DNA from: UBA1479 sp040221095
GTDB taxonomy: Bacteria > Pseudomonadota > Alphaproteobacteria > Rhodospirillales > Casp-alpha2
Direction of reading: 5' to 3'
DNA: 64,000 bases
Assembly (NCBI GenBank): GCA_040221095.1
Contig: JAVJVP010000018.1
Location: forward strand, 372,001-436,000
Shown here: positions 35,676 through 45,115 of the stretch, piece by piece
Position numbering within the stretch: the stretch's first letter is position 1
Layout: each line of letters opens with the position of its first letter
Notes under the pieces: generated by a model
The model's input: only the letters and a program-made list of their open reading frames with translations
Told to the model about the DNA's origin: nothing
Database searches by the model: none
Position numbers and translations under genes: made by a program

Positions 35676-36662
35676 ATGTATGTGGTCACCGGCGGCGCCG
35701 GGTTCATCGGATCGAATATCGTTCACGGGCTGGAGGCCAGGGGCCTGGGCCCGGTGGCGGTCGTCGACCGCATCGATTCGGACGAAAAGGCCAACAACAT
35801 CGCTAAGCGCCGGGAGGTGGAGACGACAGCACCCGAGGATCTGGGGCGGTTCCTCGACGCCAATGCGGGGCGGATTCGCGGCGTCATCCACATGGGCGCC
35901 ATCTCGGCGACCACGGAAACGCGGCTGGTCCGTATCATCAAGAACAACATCCTGCTGTCGCGGCGCCTATGGCATTGGTGTGCGGACCAGGGTGTTCCTT
36001 ATATCTATGCGTCCTCGGCGGCGACCTACGGCGACGGCGGCCGGGGGTTCGACGACGACGGGGCCATCGACGCCCTCAAGGCGCTGCAGCCCCTCAACCT
36101 GTACGGCTGGTCGAAGAATCAATTCGACATCTGGGCCGCCGAACAGGTGGCGGCGGGGGCGCTCAGGCCGCCGGGCTGGGCCGGGCTCAAGTTCTTCAAC
36201 GTGTTCGGGCCCAACGAATACCACAAGGGCCGCATGCAGTCGGTCGCCCGCCAGGTTTACGAGAAGGCGGCCCGGGGTGAGACCTGCACCCTGTTCAAAT
36301 CCCACCACCCGGATTATCCCGACGGCGGCCAGCTGCGCGATTTCGTCTGGGTCGGCGATTGCGTCGACATGGTGCTGTGGCTGTTGGATCATCCCGAGGC
36401 GTCGGGTCTGTTCAACTGCGGGTCGGGCAAGGCACGCAGCTTCGCCGACCTGGCCGCCGCCGTGTACCGGGCGCTCGGCAAGGAGCCGATGATCGATTTC
36501 GTGCCGACACCCGAGGATATCCGCGACAAGTATCAGTATTTCACCGAGGCCCGCATGGACCGCATCCGCGCCGCCGGCTACGCCCATCCGCAAACGCCGC
36601 TGGAAGAGGGCGTGCGCCGTTACGTGCAGGACTTCCTCGCCGCCGGCGACCCTTACCTGTAA
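35676..36662 (+). CDS. hldD: ADP-L-glycero-D-manno-heptose 6-epimerase
   Basis: Makes the heptose donor for the lipopolysaccharide inner core. The 328-residue SDR enzyme begins MYVVTGGAGFIGSNIVHGLEARG with the NADP motif. IHMGAISATTET follows, the catalytic Tyr-Lys pair is in NLYGWSKNQFD, and the family sequence GLKFFNVFGPNEYHKGRMQSV is present. LPS-bearing outer membrane is thus supported. lgt lies 13 bases downstream, so this is probably an envelope operon. Confidence 0.94.
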   Translation: MYVVTGGAGFIGSNIVHGLEARGLGPVAVVDRIDSDEKANNIAKRREVETTAPEDLGRFLDANAGRIRGVIHMGAISATTETRLVRIIKNNILLSRRLWHWCADQGVPYIYASSAATYGDGGRGFDDDGAIDALKALQPLNLYGWSKNQFDIWAAEQVAAGALRPPGWAGLKFFNVFGPNEYHKGRMQSVARQVYEKAARGETCTLFKSHHPDYPDGGQLRDFVWVGDCVDMVLWLLDHPEASGLFNCGSGKARSFADLAAAVYRALGKEPMIDFVPTPEDIRDKYQYFTEARMDRIRAAGYAHPQTPLEEGVRRYVQDFLAAGDPYL

Positions 36663-36675
36663 CGGGACACCCGGA

Positions 36676-37536
36676 ATGACGTTCGCCCTTGCTTTTCCCG
36701 CCATCGACCCGATCATCGTTGAGATCGGCCCCTTCGCCATCCGCTGGTACGCCCTGGCCTATATCGGCGGGCTGGTCCTGGGCTGGCGCTACATGCTGCG
36801 CCTGACCGGCGACCTGCCCCTGCGCGATGTTCAGGTCACGGGCGAGGACGGCAAGGCAACGACCGTGCGCGAGCCCGTGGTCAGCCGCCTCGCCGTCGAC
36901 GATTTCCTGGTCTGGGCGACCATCGGCGTGGTCCTGGGCGGGCGGCTCGGCTACGTGCTGTTCTACAAGCCCGGATTTTATTTCGAGAACCCCCTGAACA
37001 TCCTGACCGTATGGCAGGGCGGCATGTCGTTCCACGGCGGCCTGCTCGGGGTTTGCGTCGCGACCATCCTGTTCTGCCGCAAGCGGGACATCCCCCTGTT
37101 CACCTTCGCCGACATGCTGGGCTGCACCGCCCCCATCGGCCTGTTCTTCGGGCGCGTCGCCAACTTCATCAACGGCGAGCTGTACGGCCGCGCCGCCGAC
37201 GTGCCCTGGGCCATGGTGTTTCCTCACGGCGGGCCGATGGCGCGGCACCCAAGCCAGCTTTACGAGGCCGTGCTCGAAGGGCTCGTGCTGTTCATCGTGT
37301 TGGCGCTGCTGTGGCGGCGGCCGAATTTGCGCGCGCGGCCCGGCCTGCTCGCCGGCGTGTTCTTCATCGGCTATGGCGCGGCCCGCATCACCGCCGAATT
37401 CTTCCGCGAACCGGACGCCTATCTGGGTTTCCTGTTCCAGGGGGCGACCATGGGCCAGATTTTGTCCCTGCCCATGATCGCCTTCGGCCTGTGGCTGATT
37501 TGGCGCGCCAACCGGGCCGCCGACGCGGGCGCATGA
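36676..37536 (+). CDS. lgt: Prolipoprotein diacylglyceryl transferase
   Basis: Transfers diacylglyceryl from phosphatidylglycerol to the Cys of prolipoproteins in the inner membrane. The 286-residue protein has about seven membrane helices, the family signature GRVANFINGELYGRAADVPWAMVFP, and RHPSQLYEAVLEG; LGGRLGYVLFYKP is also typical. It serves lipoproteins such as the two in this window. Its TGA overlaps the ATG of the following MidA-type gene. Confidence 0.96.
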   Translation: MTFALAFPAIDPIIVEIGPFAIRWYALAYIGGLVLGWRYMLRLTGDLPLRDVQVTGEDGKATTVREPVVSRLAVDDFLVWATIGVVLGGRLGYVLFYKPGFYFENPLNILTVWQGGMSFHGGLLGVCVATILFCRKRDIPLFTFADMLGCTAPIGLFFGRVANFINGELYGRAADVPWAMVFPHGGPMARHPSQLYEAVLEGLVLFIVLALLWRRPNLRARPGLLAGVFFIGYGAARITAEFFREPDAYLGFLFQGATMGQILSLPMIAFGLWLIWRANRAADAGA

Positions 37537-38624
37537 CGGGGCTGCTGGAGCATCTCCGTCGCCGCATCGCCCTGGACGGGCCGCTGACCGTCGCCCGCTA
37601 CATGGAGGAATGCCTGGGCAACCCCGCCCATGGCTATTACATGACCCGCGATCCCTTGGGTGCTGGCGGCGATTTCACCACGGCGCCGGAAATCTCCCAG
37701 ATGTTCGGCGAACTGATTGGCCTGTGGGCCGCCGTGCAATGGCAGGCCATGGGCGCGCCCGATGCCGTGCATCTGGTCGAACTGGGTCCCGGACGCGGCA
37801 CCCTGATGGCGGATGCGCTGCGGGCAGTGGGAACGGTGGCGCCTTTCCGGGCGGCTGTGCAGGTGCATCTGGTCGAAACCAGCCCGGTGCTGCGTGACCG
37901 GCAGCGGGACACCCTGGCCGCCGGCCATCCCGACGTGACACCGCAATGGTGGAACGATCTGTCCCAGGTGCCGGCGGGGCCCGCCATCGTTATCGCCAAC
38001 GAATTCTTCGACGCCCTGCCGATCCGCCAGTTCCAACGCGGGCCCGGAGGCTGGCGCGAACGGCTGGTCGCCTGGGATGCGGATGCGGCGGCCCTCGCCT
38101 TCGTTCTGTCGGGGGCCCAGGCGGCGAGCCCGCTGATCCCGCCGCCCCTCGACGCGGCGCCCGAGGGCAGTCTGGTCGAAATCTGCCCCGCCGGCCTGCG
38201 CAAGGGGCATACCCTGGCGGCGCGGTTGGCGGCACAGGGCGGGGCGGCGCTGATCGTCGATTACGGCCATGATAGGAGCGCCCCCGGTGACACCCTGCAG
38301 GCGGTGAAGGATCATCAATACGCCGATGTATTGATGGATCCGGGCGCGGCGGACCTGACGGCCCATGTGGATTTCCAGCAGCTGGCCCAGACCTGTATCC
38401 AGGCGGGGGCCGTGACCTTCGGGCCTGTCGGCCAGGGGGATTTCCTGAACGCCCTCGGCATCGGCGCCCGGGCAGAGGCGTTGGCGGCCCAGGCCGACCC
38501 CGGCCAGAAGGCGGCGATCGCGGCGGCCCTCGCCCGTCTCACCGGCGGTGACCAGATGGGTCGCCTGTTCCGGGTCCTGGCCGTGCAGCACCCGGGCCTG
38601 CCGACGCCGCCCGGATTTGAATAG
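37533..38624 (+). CDS. SAM-dependent methyltransferase, MidA/NDUFAF7 family
   Basis: A 363-residue protein. The MidA signature is clear: GPLTVARYMEECLGNPAHGYYMTRDPLGAGGDFTTAPEISQMFGELIGLW, then LVELGPGRGTLMADALRA as the SAM site, IVIANEFFDALPIRQF, and LIVDYGHD. In mitochondria NDUFAF7 methylates an Arg of a complex I subunit; the bacterial substrate is likely similar, but this is inference. The start is fixed by the ATGA overlap with lgt. Confidence 0.92.
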   Translation: MTGLLEHLRRRIALDGPLTVARYMEECLGNPAHGYYMTRDPLGAGGDFTTAPEISQMFGELIGLWAAVQWQAMGAPDAVHLVELGPGRGTLMADALRAVGTVAPFRAAVQVHLVETSPVLRDRQRDTLAAGHPDVTPQWWNDLSQVPAGPAIVIANEFFDALPIRQFQRGPGGWRERLVAWDADAAALAFVLSGAQAASPLIPPPLDAAPEGSLVEICPAGLRKGHTLAARLAAQGGAALIVDYGHDRSAPGDTLQAVKDHQYADVLMDPGAADLTAHVDFQQLAQTCIQAGAVTFGPVGQGDFLNALGIGARAEALAAQADPGQKAAIAAALARLTGGDQMGRLFRVLAVQHPGLPTPPGFE

Positions 38625-38679
38625 GCCAAAGTCGAATCCGTGATTTGAACTGGCCCGTGCGAACAAGGTAAAAGTCCCC

Positions 38680-39468
38680 ATGACCGAATCCCTCGACATC
38701 GTCCGCGCGCCCAACCTGGCCGACCAGACCGGGATCGCCCATGGCTTCTTCACCCGCCGGGGCGGGGTCTCGGGCGGAATCTACGCCGGGCTCAACTGCG
38801 GGCTGGGGTCCGAGGATGATCCCGACCATGTCCAGGAGAACAAGCGCCGGGCGATGGCGGCGATGGGGTTGGGAGCGGACGCCCTGGCCCTGGTTCATCA
38901 GGTGCATTCCCCCGATGTCTGGACCGCCGACGCGCCCCGCGACCGTGCCGCCATGGAAAAGGCCGACGCCCTGGTCAGCCGCCGACCGGGCCTGGCGCTC
39001 GGCATTCTGACCGCCGATTGCGCGCCTGTGCTGTTCGCCGATGGCGTGTCGGGCGTGGCCGCCGCCGCCCATGCGGGATGGCGGGGGGCGATGTCCGGGG
39101 TGTTGGAGAACACGGTCGCGCGGATGGAGGCGGAGGGGGCGAAGCGCTCCACCATTCATGCCGCCCTCGGCCCCTGCATCCGTCAGGAATCGTATGAGGT
39201 CGGCCAGGACATGAAGGACGCCTTCGCCGAACGGCACGCCGACCACGACAGGTATTTCGCCGGCGGCGACCGGGCGGGCCATTACCAGTTCGATCTGGCG
39301 GGCTTCATCATGGACCGGCTGGCGGCCCTGAACCTGGCCAGCACCCATGACGTGGGGCTCGACACCTATATCGACGCCGGCCGGTTCTACAGCTACCGCC
39401 GCGCCACCCACCAGGGCGAGGCCGACTACGGCCGCGAGCTGGCCGTGGTCGCGCTGGCCGAAGGCTGA
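38680..39468 (+). CDS. pgeF: Peptidoglycan editing factor PgeF (laccase-domain protein)
   Basis: YfiH/DUF152 family. The 262-residue protein has GFFTRRGGVSGGIYAGLNCGLGSEDDP, LVHQVHSPDVW, LTADCAPVLFAD, AAAHAGWRGAMSGVLENTV and LGPCIRQESYEVG, covering the two His and one Cys that bind metal. PgeF removes mis-incorporated muropeptides in E. coli; older annotations call it polyphenol oxidase. It follows the MidA-type gene by 55 bases. Confidence 0.94.
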   Translation: MTESLDIVRAPNLADQTGIAHGFFTRRGGVSGGIYAGLNCGLGSEDDPDHVQENKRRAMAAMGLGADALALVHQVHSPDVWTADAPRDRAAMEKADALVSRRPGLALGILTADCAPVLFADGVSGVAAAAHAGWRGAMSGVLENTVARMEAEGAKRSTIHAALGPCIRQESYEVGQDMKDAFAERHADHDRYFAGGDRAGHYQFDLAGFIMDRLAALNLASTHDVGLDTYIDAGRFYSYRRATHQGEADYGRELAVVALAEG

Positions 39469-39479
39469 GGCGCCGCGCC

Positions 39480-39548
39480 ATGCCCTATCTGGCGGTCTTG
39501 ACCTTGGCGGCGCTCGCGGTGATTCTCGTCACCTGCGTTATTGTATAG
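39480..39548 (+). CDS. Possible 22-residue hydrophobic membrane peptide
   Basis: ATG to TAG frame between pgeF and the lipoprotein gene, encoding MPYLAVLTLAALAVILVTCV plus Ile-Val. It reads as a single membrane helix with almost no charge. GAGG lies 9 bases before the ATG, and the stop is 15 bases before the next start. It could be a real small membrane protein or a leader ORF that couples translation to the lipoprotein gene. Length and chance hydrophobicity keep the confidence low. Confidence 0.3.
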   Translation: MPYLAVLTLAALAVILVTCVIV

Positions 39549-39550
39549 GG

Positions 39551-39570
39551 GCGCCATCGCCTGATGGCGC
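39551..39570 (+). promoter_or_regulatory. Hairpin enclosing the lipoprotein start codon
   Basis: Perfect inverted repeat GCGCCATC (39551-39558) and GATGGCGC (39563-39570) with a 4-base loop. The ATG of the downstream gene at 39564 lies inside the right arm. No T run follows, so it is not a terminator. It would block initiation unless opened, perhaps by ribosomes on the small ORF just upstream. Confidence 0.5.
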
Positions 39571-41249
39571 ATGAAGCCGAAGGACAGACGGCCTTGCGGG
39601 CAACGGTCCAATTCGCGATCTGGATTCTTGCGGCGGCGGCGCTGGCCGTGACCGCCTGCGCCCCCGTGCCCCGGGCGTTTACCCCGGGCGAGGTCGAGGC
39701 AAGCGTCGGCAACGCCATCGTCCACGGCACCTTCACCAATGGCGTCCAGGTCAACCAGGTCGAGGGCACGGCGCCCATCATGTCCAAGCTTCTGGCGCGG
39801 ACCACGGTCGATTCGTTCGAACCCTACGGCCTGCCCGCCGGGGTCGCCCCCTTCGACGCCTCGGAATACATCCTGCACGGCCGCGCCCACCGCGACCCGA
39901 ACCCCAACGCCATCCCCTACGTCACCATTCATTGGCAGTTGTCCAACAAGGAAGGCCTGCTGCTCGCCGACCTGGAACAGCCCGTCGATGCGACAAGCGG
40001 GGAATGGGAATTCGGCACGCCCGAGGTCATCATCCGCGTCGCCGAAGACGTCGCCCGCCGGGTCGCGGCCATCCTGGCCGGGATCGCCCCGGCCCAGGCG
40101 GAACCGGCCCCGGACAAGGGCATTTTCGTGATGCCGGTGGAAGGGGCGCCCGGCGACGGCGATTTTTCCCTGACCCGCGCCATCGCCGAGGCCCTGAAGG
40201 TCCGGGGGACGCGCCTGACCCGCTACAAGGAGCAGGCGAAATACGTCCTCAACGGCAAGATGGAGGTCTCGCCCTCGGTCCAGGGTCGCCAGGGGGTGCG
40301 CATCACCTGGCGCCTGTCCCGTCCCGACGGCAAGGAGGTCGGCAAGGCGGAACAGGACAACACCGTGCCGTCGGGCACCTTCGATGAGCAATGGATGCCG
40401 ACCGCGCGGCTGATCGCCGCCGCCGCCGTCGATGGGATTCACGAGGTCATCAGCGGCTGGGAAGAACGCGAACGCATGCTGGCCGAGGGCAGCGGCCTGG
40501 GCCTGCCCGACAACCTGGACAGTCCTGACCTGCCAAAGCCCGGCGGACCCAAGCGGGTGATCGCCAAGATGGCGGACCATCTGGTGCCGCTCGACGCGCC
40601 GGTGACGAAGGATGGCCCCCGCGAGATGACCGCCCAGGAGGAACTGGAGGCATCCCGCGCCAAGACCGGGGGACAGACCCCACCGTCGGCCGAAGAAAAA
40701 AGCGTGCTCGGGCCCGAGGACGCGGCCGGCGAGAAGGTCGTCGAGGATACCTTCAATCCGCCGACCCTCAGGACCCATGACCAGGACGCCGCCAATTCCT
40801 TCCTGATCGCCGAGGTCACGGGTGCCCCCGGCAACGGCAACCGCCTATTGGGCGAGGCCTTGCGCCGGGTGCTGCGGGCACGTGACCAGAACGTTACCGA
40901 CGACCCTCGCCAGGCCCGGTTTCTGGTGCGCGGCCTGGTCGTGATGTCGGAACCCAAGGACGGTAAGCAGAACGCCCGCATCGTGTGGTCGGTCGAAAAT
41001 ATGGAAGGCAAGGCTTTGGGCAGCGCCGAGCAGAACAATGCGGTCACGGCGGGCACGCTCGACGGCAACTGGGGCGAGACGGCGCTCGACGTCGCCATGG
41101 GGGCGGTCGTGGGAATTCAGCGCGTTCTCGGCGACAAGGCGCGCCCATTCGCCCGGCGTCTGCCGGCCGACGCCGCCCCGCCACCCGCGAAAAGCCGGGA
41201 GACTCTTCCCTGGGACCCCGGCGACGCCATACCCCCACCCCGGCGATAA
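39564..41249 (+). CDS. Lipoprotein with three copies of an uncharacterised domain
   Basis: A 561-residue secreted protein. A signal peptide ends in VTAC with the lipidated Cys at 32. The mature part holds three related units: about 50-170, 186-300 and 405-530. Each has a start like VEGAPGDGDFSLTRAIAEAL, a YVLNGKMEV-type strand, an ITWRLSRPDGKEVG-type strand pair and a TVPSGTFDEQW-type turn. Units 2 and 3 are clearly alike, and unit 1 is more distant. A Pro/Glu-rich linker (300-400) separates units 2 and 3. I do not recognise the family. It lies alone between pgeF and prs. Confidence 0.82.
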   Translation: MAHEAEGQTALRATVQFAIWILAAAALAVTACAPVPRAFTPGEVEASVGNAIVHGTFTNGVQVNQVEGTAPIMSKLLARTTVDSFEPYGLPAGVAPFDASEYILHGRAHRDPNPNAIPYVTIHWQLSNKEGLLLADLEQPVDATSGEWEFGTPEVIIRVAEDVARRVAAILAGIAPAQAEPAPDKGIFVMPVEGAPGDGDFSLTRAIAEALKVRGTRLTRYKEQAKYVLNGKMEVSPSVQGRQGVRITWRLSRPDGKEVGKAEQDNTVPSGTFDEQWMPTARLIAAAAVDGIHEVISGWEERERMLAEGSGLGLPDNLDSPDLPKPGGPKRVIAKMADHLVPLDAPVTKDGPREMTAQEELEASRAKTGGQTPPSAEEKSVLGPEDAAGEKVVEDTFNPPTLRTHDQDAANSFLIAEVTGAPGNGNRLLGEALRRVLRARDQNVTDDPRQARFLVRGLVVMSEPKDGKQNARIVWSVENMEGKALGSAEQNNAVTAGTLDGNWGETALDVAMGAVVGIQRVLGDKARPFARRLPADAAPPPAKSRETLPWDPGDAIPPPRR

Positions 41250-41378
41250 CATGATAAGTGTTTGAAATTAAACGACTATGAAAGATCGTTTACAGGCAGG
41301 GCCGGCATTGTTAGAGTCCGCGCGCCTGACGCGGGAATAGGCCGTATCGGCGCTCGGCACCGGGCATCTCCAGGGGTG

Positions 41379-41405
41379 GTTTTGCTCCGCCTTCGGACGC
41401 AAAAC
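41379..41405 (+). promoter_or_regulatory. Stem-loop in the prs leader
   Basis: Arms GTTTTGC (41379-41385) and GCAAAAC (41399-41405) enclose a second short stem, TCCG with CGGA. The element ends 14 bases before the prs ATG and may cover the ribosome site. No known riboswitch pattern is recognised. Confidence 0.4.
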
Positions 41406-41419
41406 GAAAGTGCGCAGCC

Positions 41420-42352
<933 letters not shown>

Positions 42353-42353
42353 G

Positions 42354-42374
42354 AAAGGCCCGCATGGGCCTTTT
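42354..42374 (+). terminator. Rho-independent terminator after prs
   Basis: Perfect 8-base stem AAAGGCCC/GGGCCTTT with loop GCAT, followed by T. It begins on the second base after the prs stop codon. Confidence 0.85.
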
Positions 42375-42468
42375 CCCGGTTTCGATCCTTTGATCTAATG
42401 GGCGCGCCGCCCCGGACCCGGGGTGGCTTACCTGCCTGTCACATACAGCACGCAAGGACGCCCGGATC

Positions 42469-43233
42469 ATGGATCTGCCGAATACCCCCTCGTTTCGCCT
42501 GGATGGCAAGAAGGCCCTGGTGACCGGCGCCGGCCGGGGCATCGGTCTGGCCGCCGCCGCCGCATTGGCCGAGGCGGGGGCTCATGTCACGCTCTGCGCC
42601 CGCACGGGCAACGAGGTCGAGGGCGCTGCCGAGGCGATCCGCGCCCGCGGCCAGGAAGCAGCGGCCCTGACCCTCGACGTCACCGATACCGCCCGCATGC
42701 GGGCCGAGATCGCCGCCCGCGGGCCGTTCCAGGTGCTGTTCAACAACGCCGGCGGCAACCGCCCGCAGGAACTTTTGGACGTGACCGAGGAAGACTACGA
42801 TGCGGTCATGGACCTCAACGTGCGGGCCGCCATCTTCGTCGCCCAGGCGGTGGTGAAGGGACTGGTCGACGCCGATCTGTCCGGCTCCGTCATCAACGTG
42901 TCGTCGCAGATGGGTCTGGTCGGCGGGCCCAAGCGGACGGTCTATTGCGCGACCAAGCACGCCATCGAGGGGGCGACCAAGGCCATGGCCTGGGAACTGG
43001 GCGGCCGGGGCATCCGCGTCAACACGATCTGCCCGACCTTCACGGAAACACCGATGACCGAGGGCTTTCTGGCCGACGCCGACTTCGTCGAATTCGTGAA
43101 GTCCAAGATCGCCCTGGGCCGCCTGGGACAGGTCGAGGACCTGATGGGCGCCGTCGTGTTCCTGGCTTCCGACGCGTCGAGCCTGATGACGGGGGCGTCC
43201 CTGGTCGTCGATGGCGGCTGGACGGCGCAGTAA
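42469..43233 (+). CDS. SDR family NAD(P)-dependent oxidoreductase
   Basis: A 254-residue classical short-chain dehydrogenase. It has KKALVTGAGRGIGLAAAAALAEAGAHVTLCAR as the cofactor site, FNNAGGNRPQ, NVSSQMGL, the catalytic YCATKHAIEG, and a C-terminal SLVVDGGWTAQ. The motifs do not point to one substrate; gluconate 5-dehydrogenase-like enzymes and 3-oxoacyl reductases are alternatives. It lies 14 bases before mntP and after the prs terminator. Confidence 0.86.
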   Translation: MDLPNTPSFRLDGKKALVTGAGRGIGLAAAAALAEAGAHVTLCARTGNEVEGAAEAIRARGQEAAALTLDVTDTARMRAEIAARGPFQVLFNNAGGNRPQELLDVTEEDYDAVMDLNVRAAIFVAQAVVKGLVDADLSGSVINVSSQMGLVGGPKRTVYCATKHAIEGATKAMAWELGGRGIRVNTICPTFTETPMTEGFLADADFVEFVKSKIALGRLGQVEDLMGAVVFLASDASSLMTGASLVVDGGWTAQ

Positions 43234-43247
43234 GCCCGGATAAAACC

Positions 43248-43829
43248 ATGTCTTTCCTTGCCGTGATGACCATCGCCTTCGGGCTGTCGGCCGACGCCTT
43301 CGCCGTGTCGCTCGGCCGGGGGGCGTCCGGGCGCTTCCGCACCTTCATCCCGGCCGCCCGCATGGGGTTGATGTTCGGCGCCAGCGAGGCGGCCATGACC
43401 CTGCTGGGCTTCCTGCTGGCGGCCCGCTTCGCCGACTACGTGACCGAGATTGATCATTGGGTCGCCTTGATCCTTTTGGGCGGGGTCGGCGGACACATGC
43501 TTTATGAAGGGTTGTTCGGCGACGACGACGCGGACGCCGGGGAAGGGTCCACCCCGCGCGGCAGGCGCGGCATCCTGGGCAACATCGCCACCGTGATCGG
43601 CACCAGCATCGACGCCGCCGCCGTCGGGGTGGCGCTGTCGGTCATCGCCGTCGACATCTGGCGCACGGTCGCGGTGATCGGCGTCGTGTCCTTCGCCATG
43701 AGCACCCTGGGCCTGCTGATCGGGCCCCGCGTCGGGCGCATGCTGGGCCGCCGCGCGGAAATCGCGGGGGGCGGGGTCCTGATCACCATCGGGGTCTATA
43801 TCTTCTATACCCACACCATGGCGGGCTAG
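43248..43829 (+). CDS. mntP: Manganese efflux pump MntP
   Basis: Inner-membrane exporter of 193 residues with six hydrophobic segments. The family signatures are AFGLSADAFAVSLGRGASG and the repeated half IGTSIDAAAVGVALSVI; the paired Asp residues in these helices are required for export in E. coli MntP. An acidic loop (GDDDADAGEG) separates the halves. No Mn riboswitch (yybP-ykoY) is recognised upstream. The start ATG is 14 bases after the SDR stop. Confidence 0.93.
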   Translation: MSFLAVMTIAFGLSADAFAVSLGRGASGRFRTFIPAARMGLMFGASEAAMTLLGFLLAARFADYVTEIDHWVALILLGGVGGHMLYEGLFGDDDADAGEGSTPRGRRGILGNIATVIGTSIDAAAVGVALSVIAVDIWRTVAVIGVVSFAMSTLGLLIGPRVGRMLGRRAEIAGGGVLITIGVYIFYTHTMAG

Positions 43830-43952
43830 GTCTCCGCCCGGCCGTGTTCCCCGTGGCGGGCGGGCGCAATCACGGGTATTCTCCGTATCGGCGATATGGT
43901 GGCGCGGTCGCTTATTCCTTGCGCCGGGGCTTCCGTTGCCGGAGGGCTGGGC

Positions 43953-45041
43953 ATGCAAAAGTTCCAATGCGATTGCGGCAATCGGCTGTTCTTTGAGAAC
44001 ACGCACTGTCTGGCCTGCGGCAGCGAGGTCGGCTGGTGCCCGAGTTGCGCAACGATGACACCCTTGGCGTTCACCGATCCGGGCCTGCATTGCGGGCGCT
44101 GCCACGCGGACGTGTGGAAATGCGCCAACCGGGTCGAACATGACGTCTGCAACCGCAACATTCCGGCCCCTGCCGACCCCAGCGGCGACGGCGCCCTGCT
44201 GTGTGATTGCTGCCGCTACAACGACACCATTCCCGACCTGGCCGTCGAAGGAAACCTGGAACGCTGGCGCGCCCTGGAACAGGCCAAGCGCCGCCTGATC
44301 CACGGGTTGGACAGCCTGGGCCTGCCGCATGGACCCGGCTTGGGCGATCCCCAAGCGGGATTGTCCTTCGATTTCAAGGGGGACAGCGTCGCGTCCGGGA
44401 ATTTCTGGCGCAAGGTCGGCAAGCAGGAAATGGTCTATACGGGCCATGCGGACGGCAAGATCACCATCAACATCCGCGAGGCCGATACCGTCGAGCGGGA
44501 AAAGCTTCGGGTTGATCTGGGCGAGGGACACCGGACCCTGATCGGCCACTTCCGCCATGAAATCGGCCATTACTATTGGGACAAGCTGGTGCAGCCGGAT
44601 GGCGGGCGGCTGGCCGCGTTCAAGGCGCTGTTCGGCGACCATGAAAACCCGACCTATCAGGACGCCCTCGATCGGCACTACAGCGACGGCCCCCGGCCCG
44701 ACTGGCAGGCAGCCTTCGTCAGCGCCTATGCGACCATGCATCCCTGGGAGGACTGGGCGGAAACCTTCGCCTTCTACCTGGACATTGTCGACGTCATGGA
44801 AACGGCGGCGGCGTCCGACCTGATCGCGCCCCCCGGCCGGGACGACCTTGAGGGCTTGGTTGAAACCTATGTCCGCCTGGGGCTGTTGATGAACGAATTG
44901 AACCGCGCCCTCGGCCTGATCGATTTCCTGCCGGAACTGGTTGTGCCCGCCGTCGTCGAAAAGCTGCAGTTCGTGCACGATGTCGTCGTGGCGGCGCGGT
45001 CTGGGCGCGCGCCTTCTTATGCGTCTGCATCGGGTGCTTGA
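43953..45041 (+). CDS. Zinc-ribbon putative metallopeptidase (DUF2248 type)
   Basis: A 362-residue protein. The N-terminal 95 residues hold clustered Cys pairs (CDCGNRLFFENTHCLACGSE, CPSC, CGRCHADVWKC, CDCCRYN), which make up zinc-ribbon units. The C-terminal part has GHFRHEIGHYYWDKLV, a gluzincin-type HExxH with His202, Glu203 and His206, and a possible third ligand in WEDWAETFAFYLDIVD. CGGAGGG lies before the ATG at 43953. Substrate unknown; family members often occur singly, as here. Confidence 0.83.
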   Translation: MQKFQCDCGNRLFFENTHCLACGSEVGWCPSCATMTPLAFTDPGLHCGRCHADVWKCANRVEHDVCNRNIPAPADPSGDGALLCDCCRYNDTIPDLAVEGNLERWRALEQAKRRLIHGLDSLGLPHGPGLGDPQAGLSFDFKGDSVASGNFWRKVGKQEMVYTGHADGKITINIREADTVEREKLRVDLGEGHRTLIGHFRHEIGHYYWDKLVQPDGGRLAAFKALFGDHENPTYQDALDRHYSDGPRPDWQAAFVSAYATMHPWEDWAETFAFYLDIVDVMETAAASDLIAPPGRDDLEGLVETYVRLGLLMNELNRALGLIDFLPELVVPAVVEKLQFVHDVVVAARSGRAPSYASASGA

Positions 45042-45115
45042 GAGAGGTAATTCCCCCATGCCGGAGGCAGGGGTTCAGTTATGATTTCGATAGGTTCATC
45101 GGAGGGCCAGCGGCC

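Noticed and set aside
42942..45059. 705-codon open frame on the minus strand
   Set aside because: It lies opposite the SDR, mntP and metallopeptidase genes. Its translation is rich in Arg, His, Gln and Gly, as antisense frames in high-GC DNA are, with no recognisable domain.
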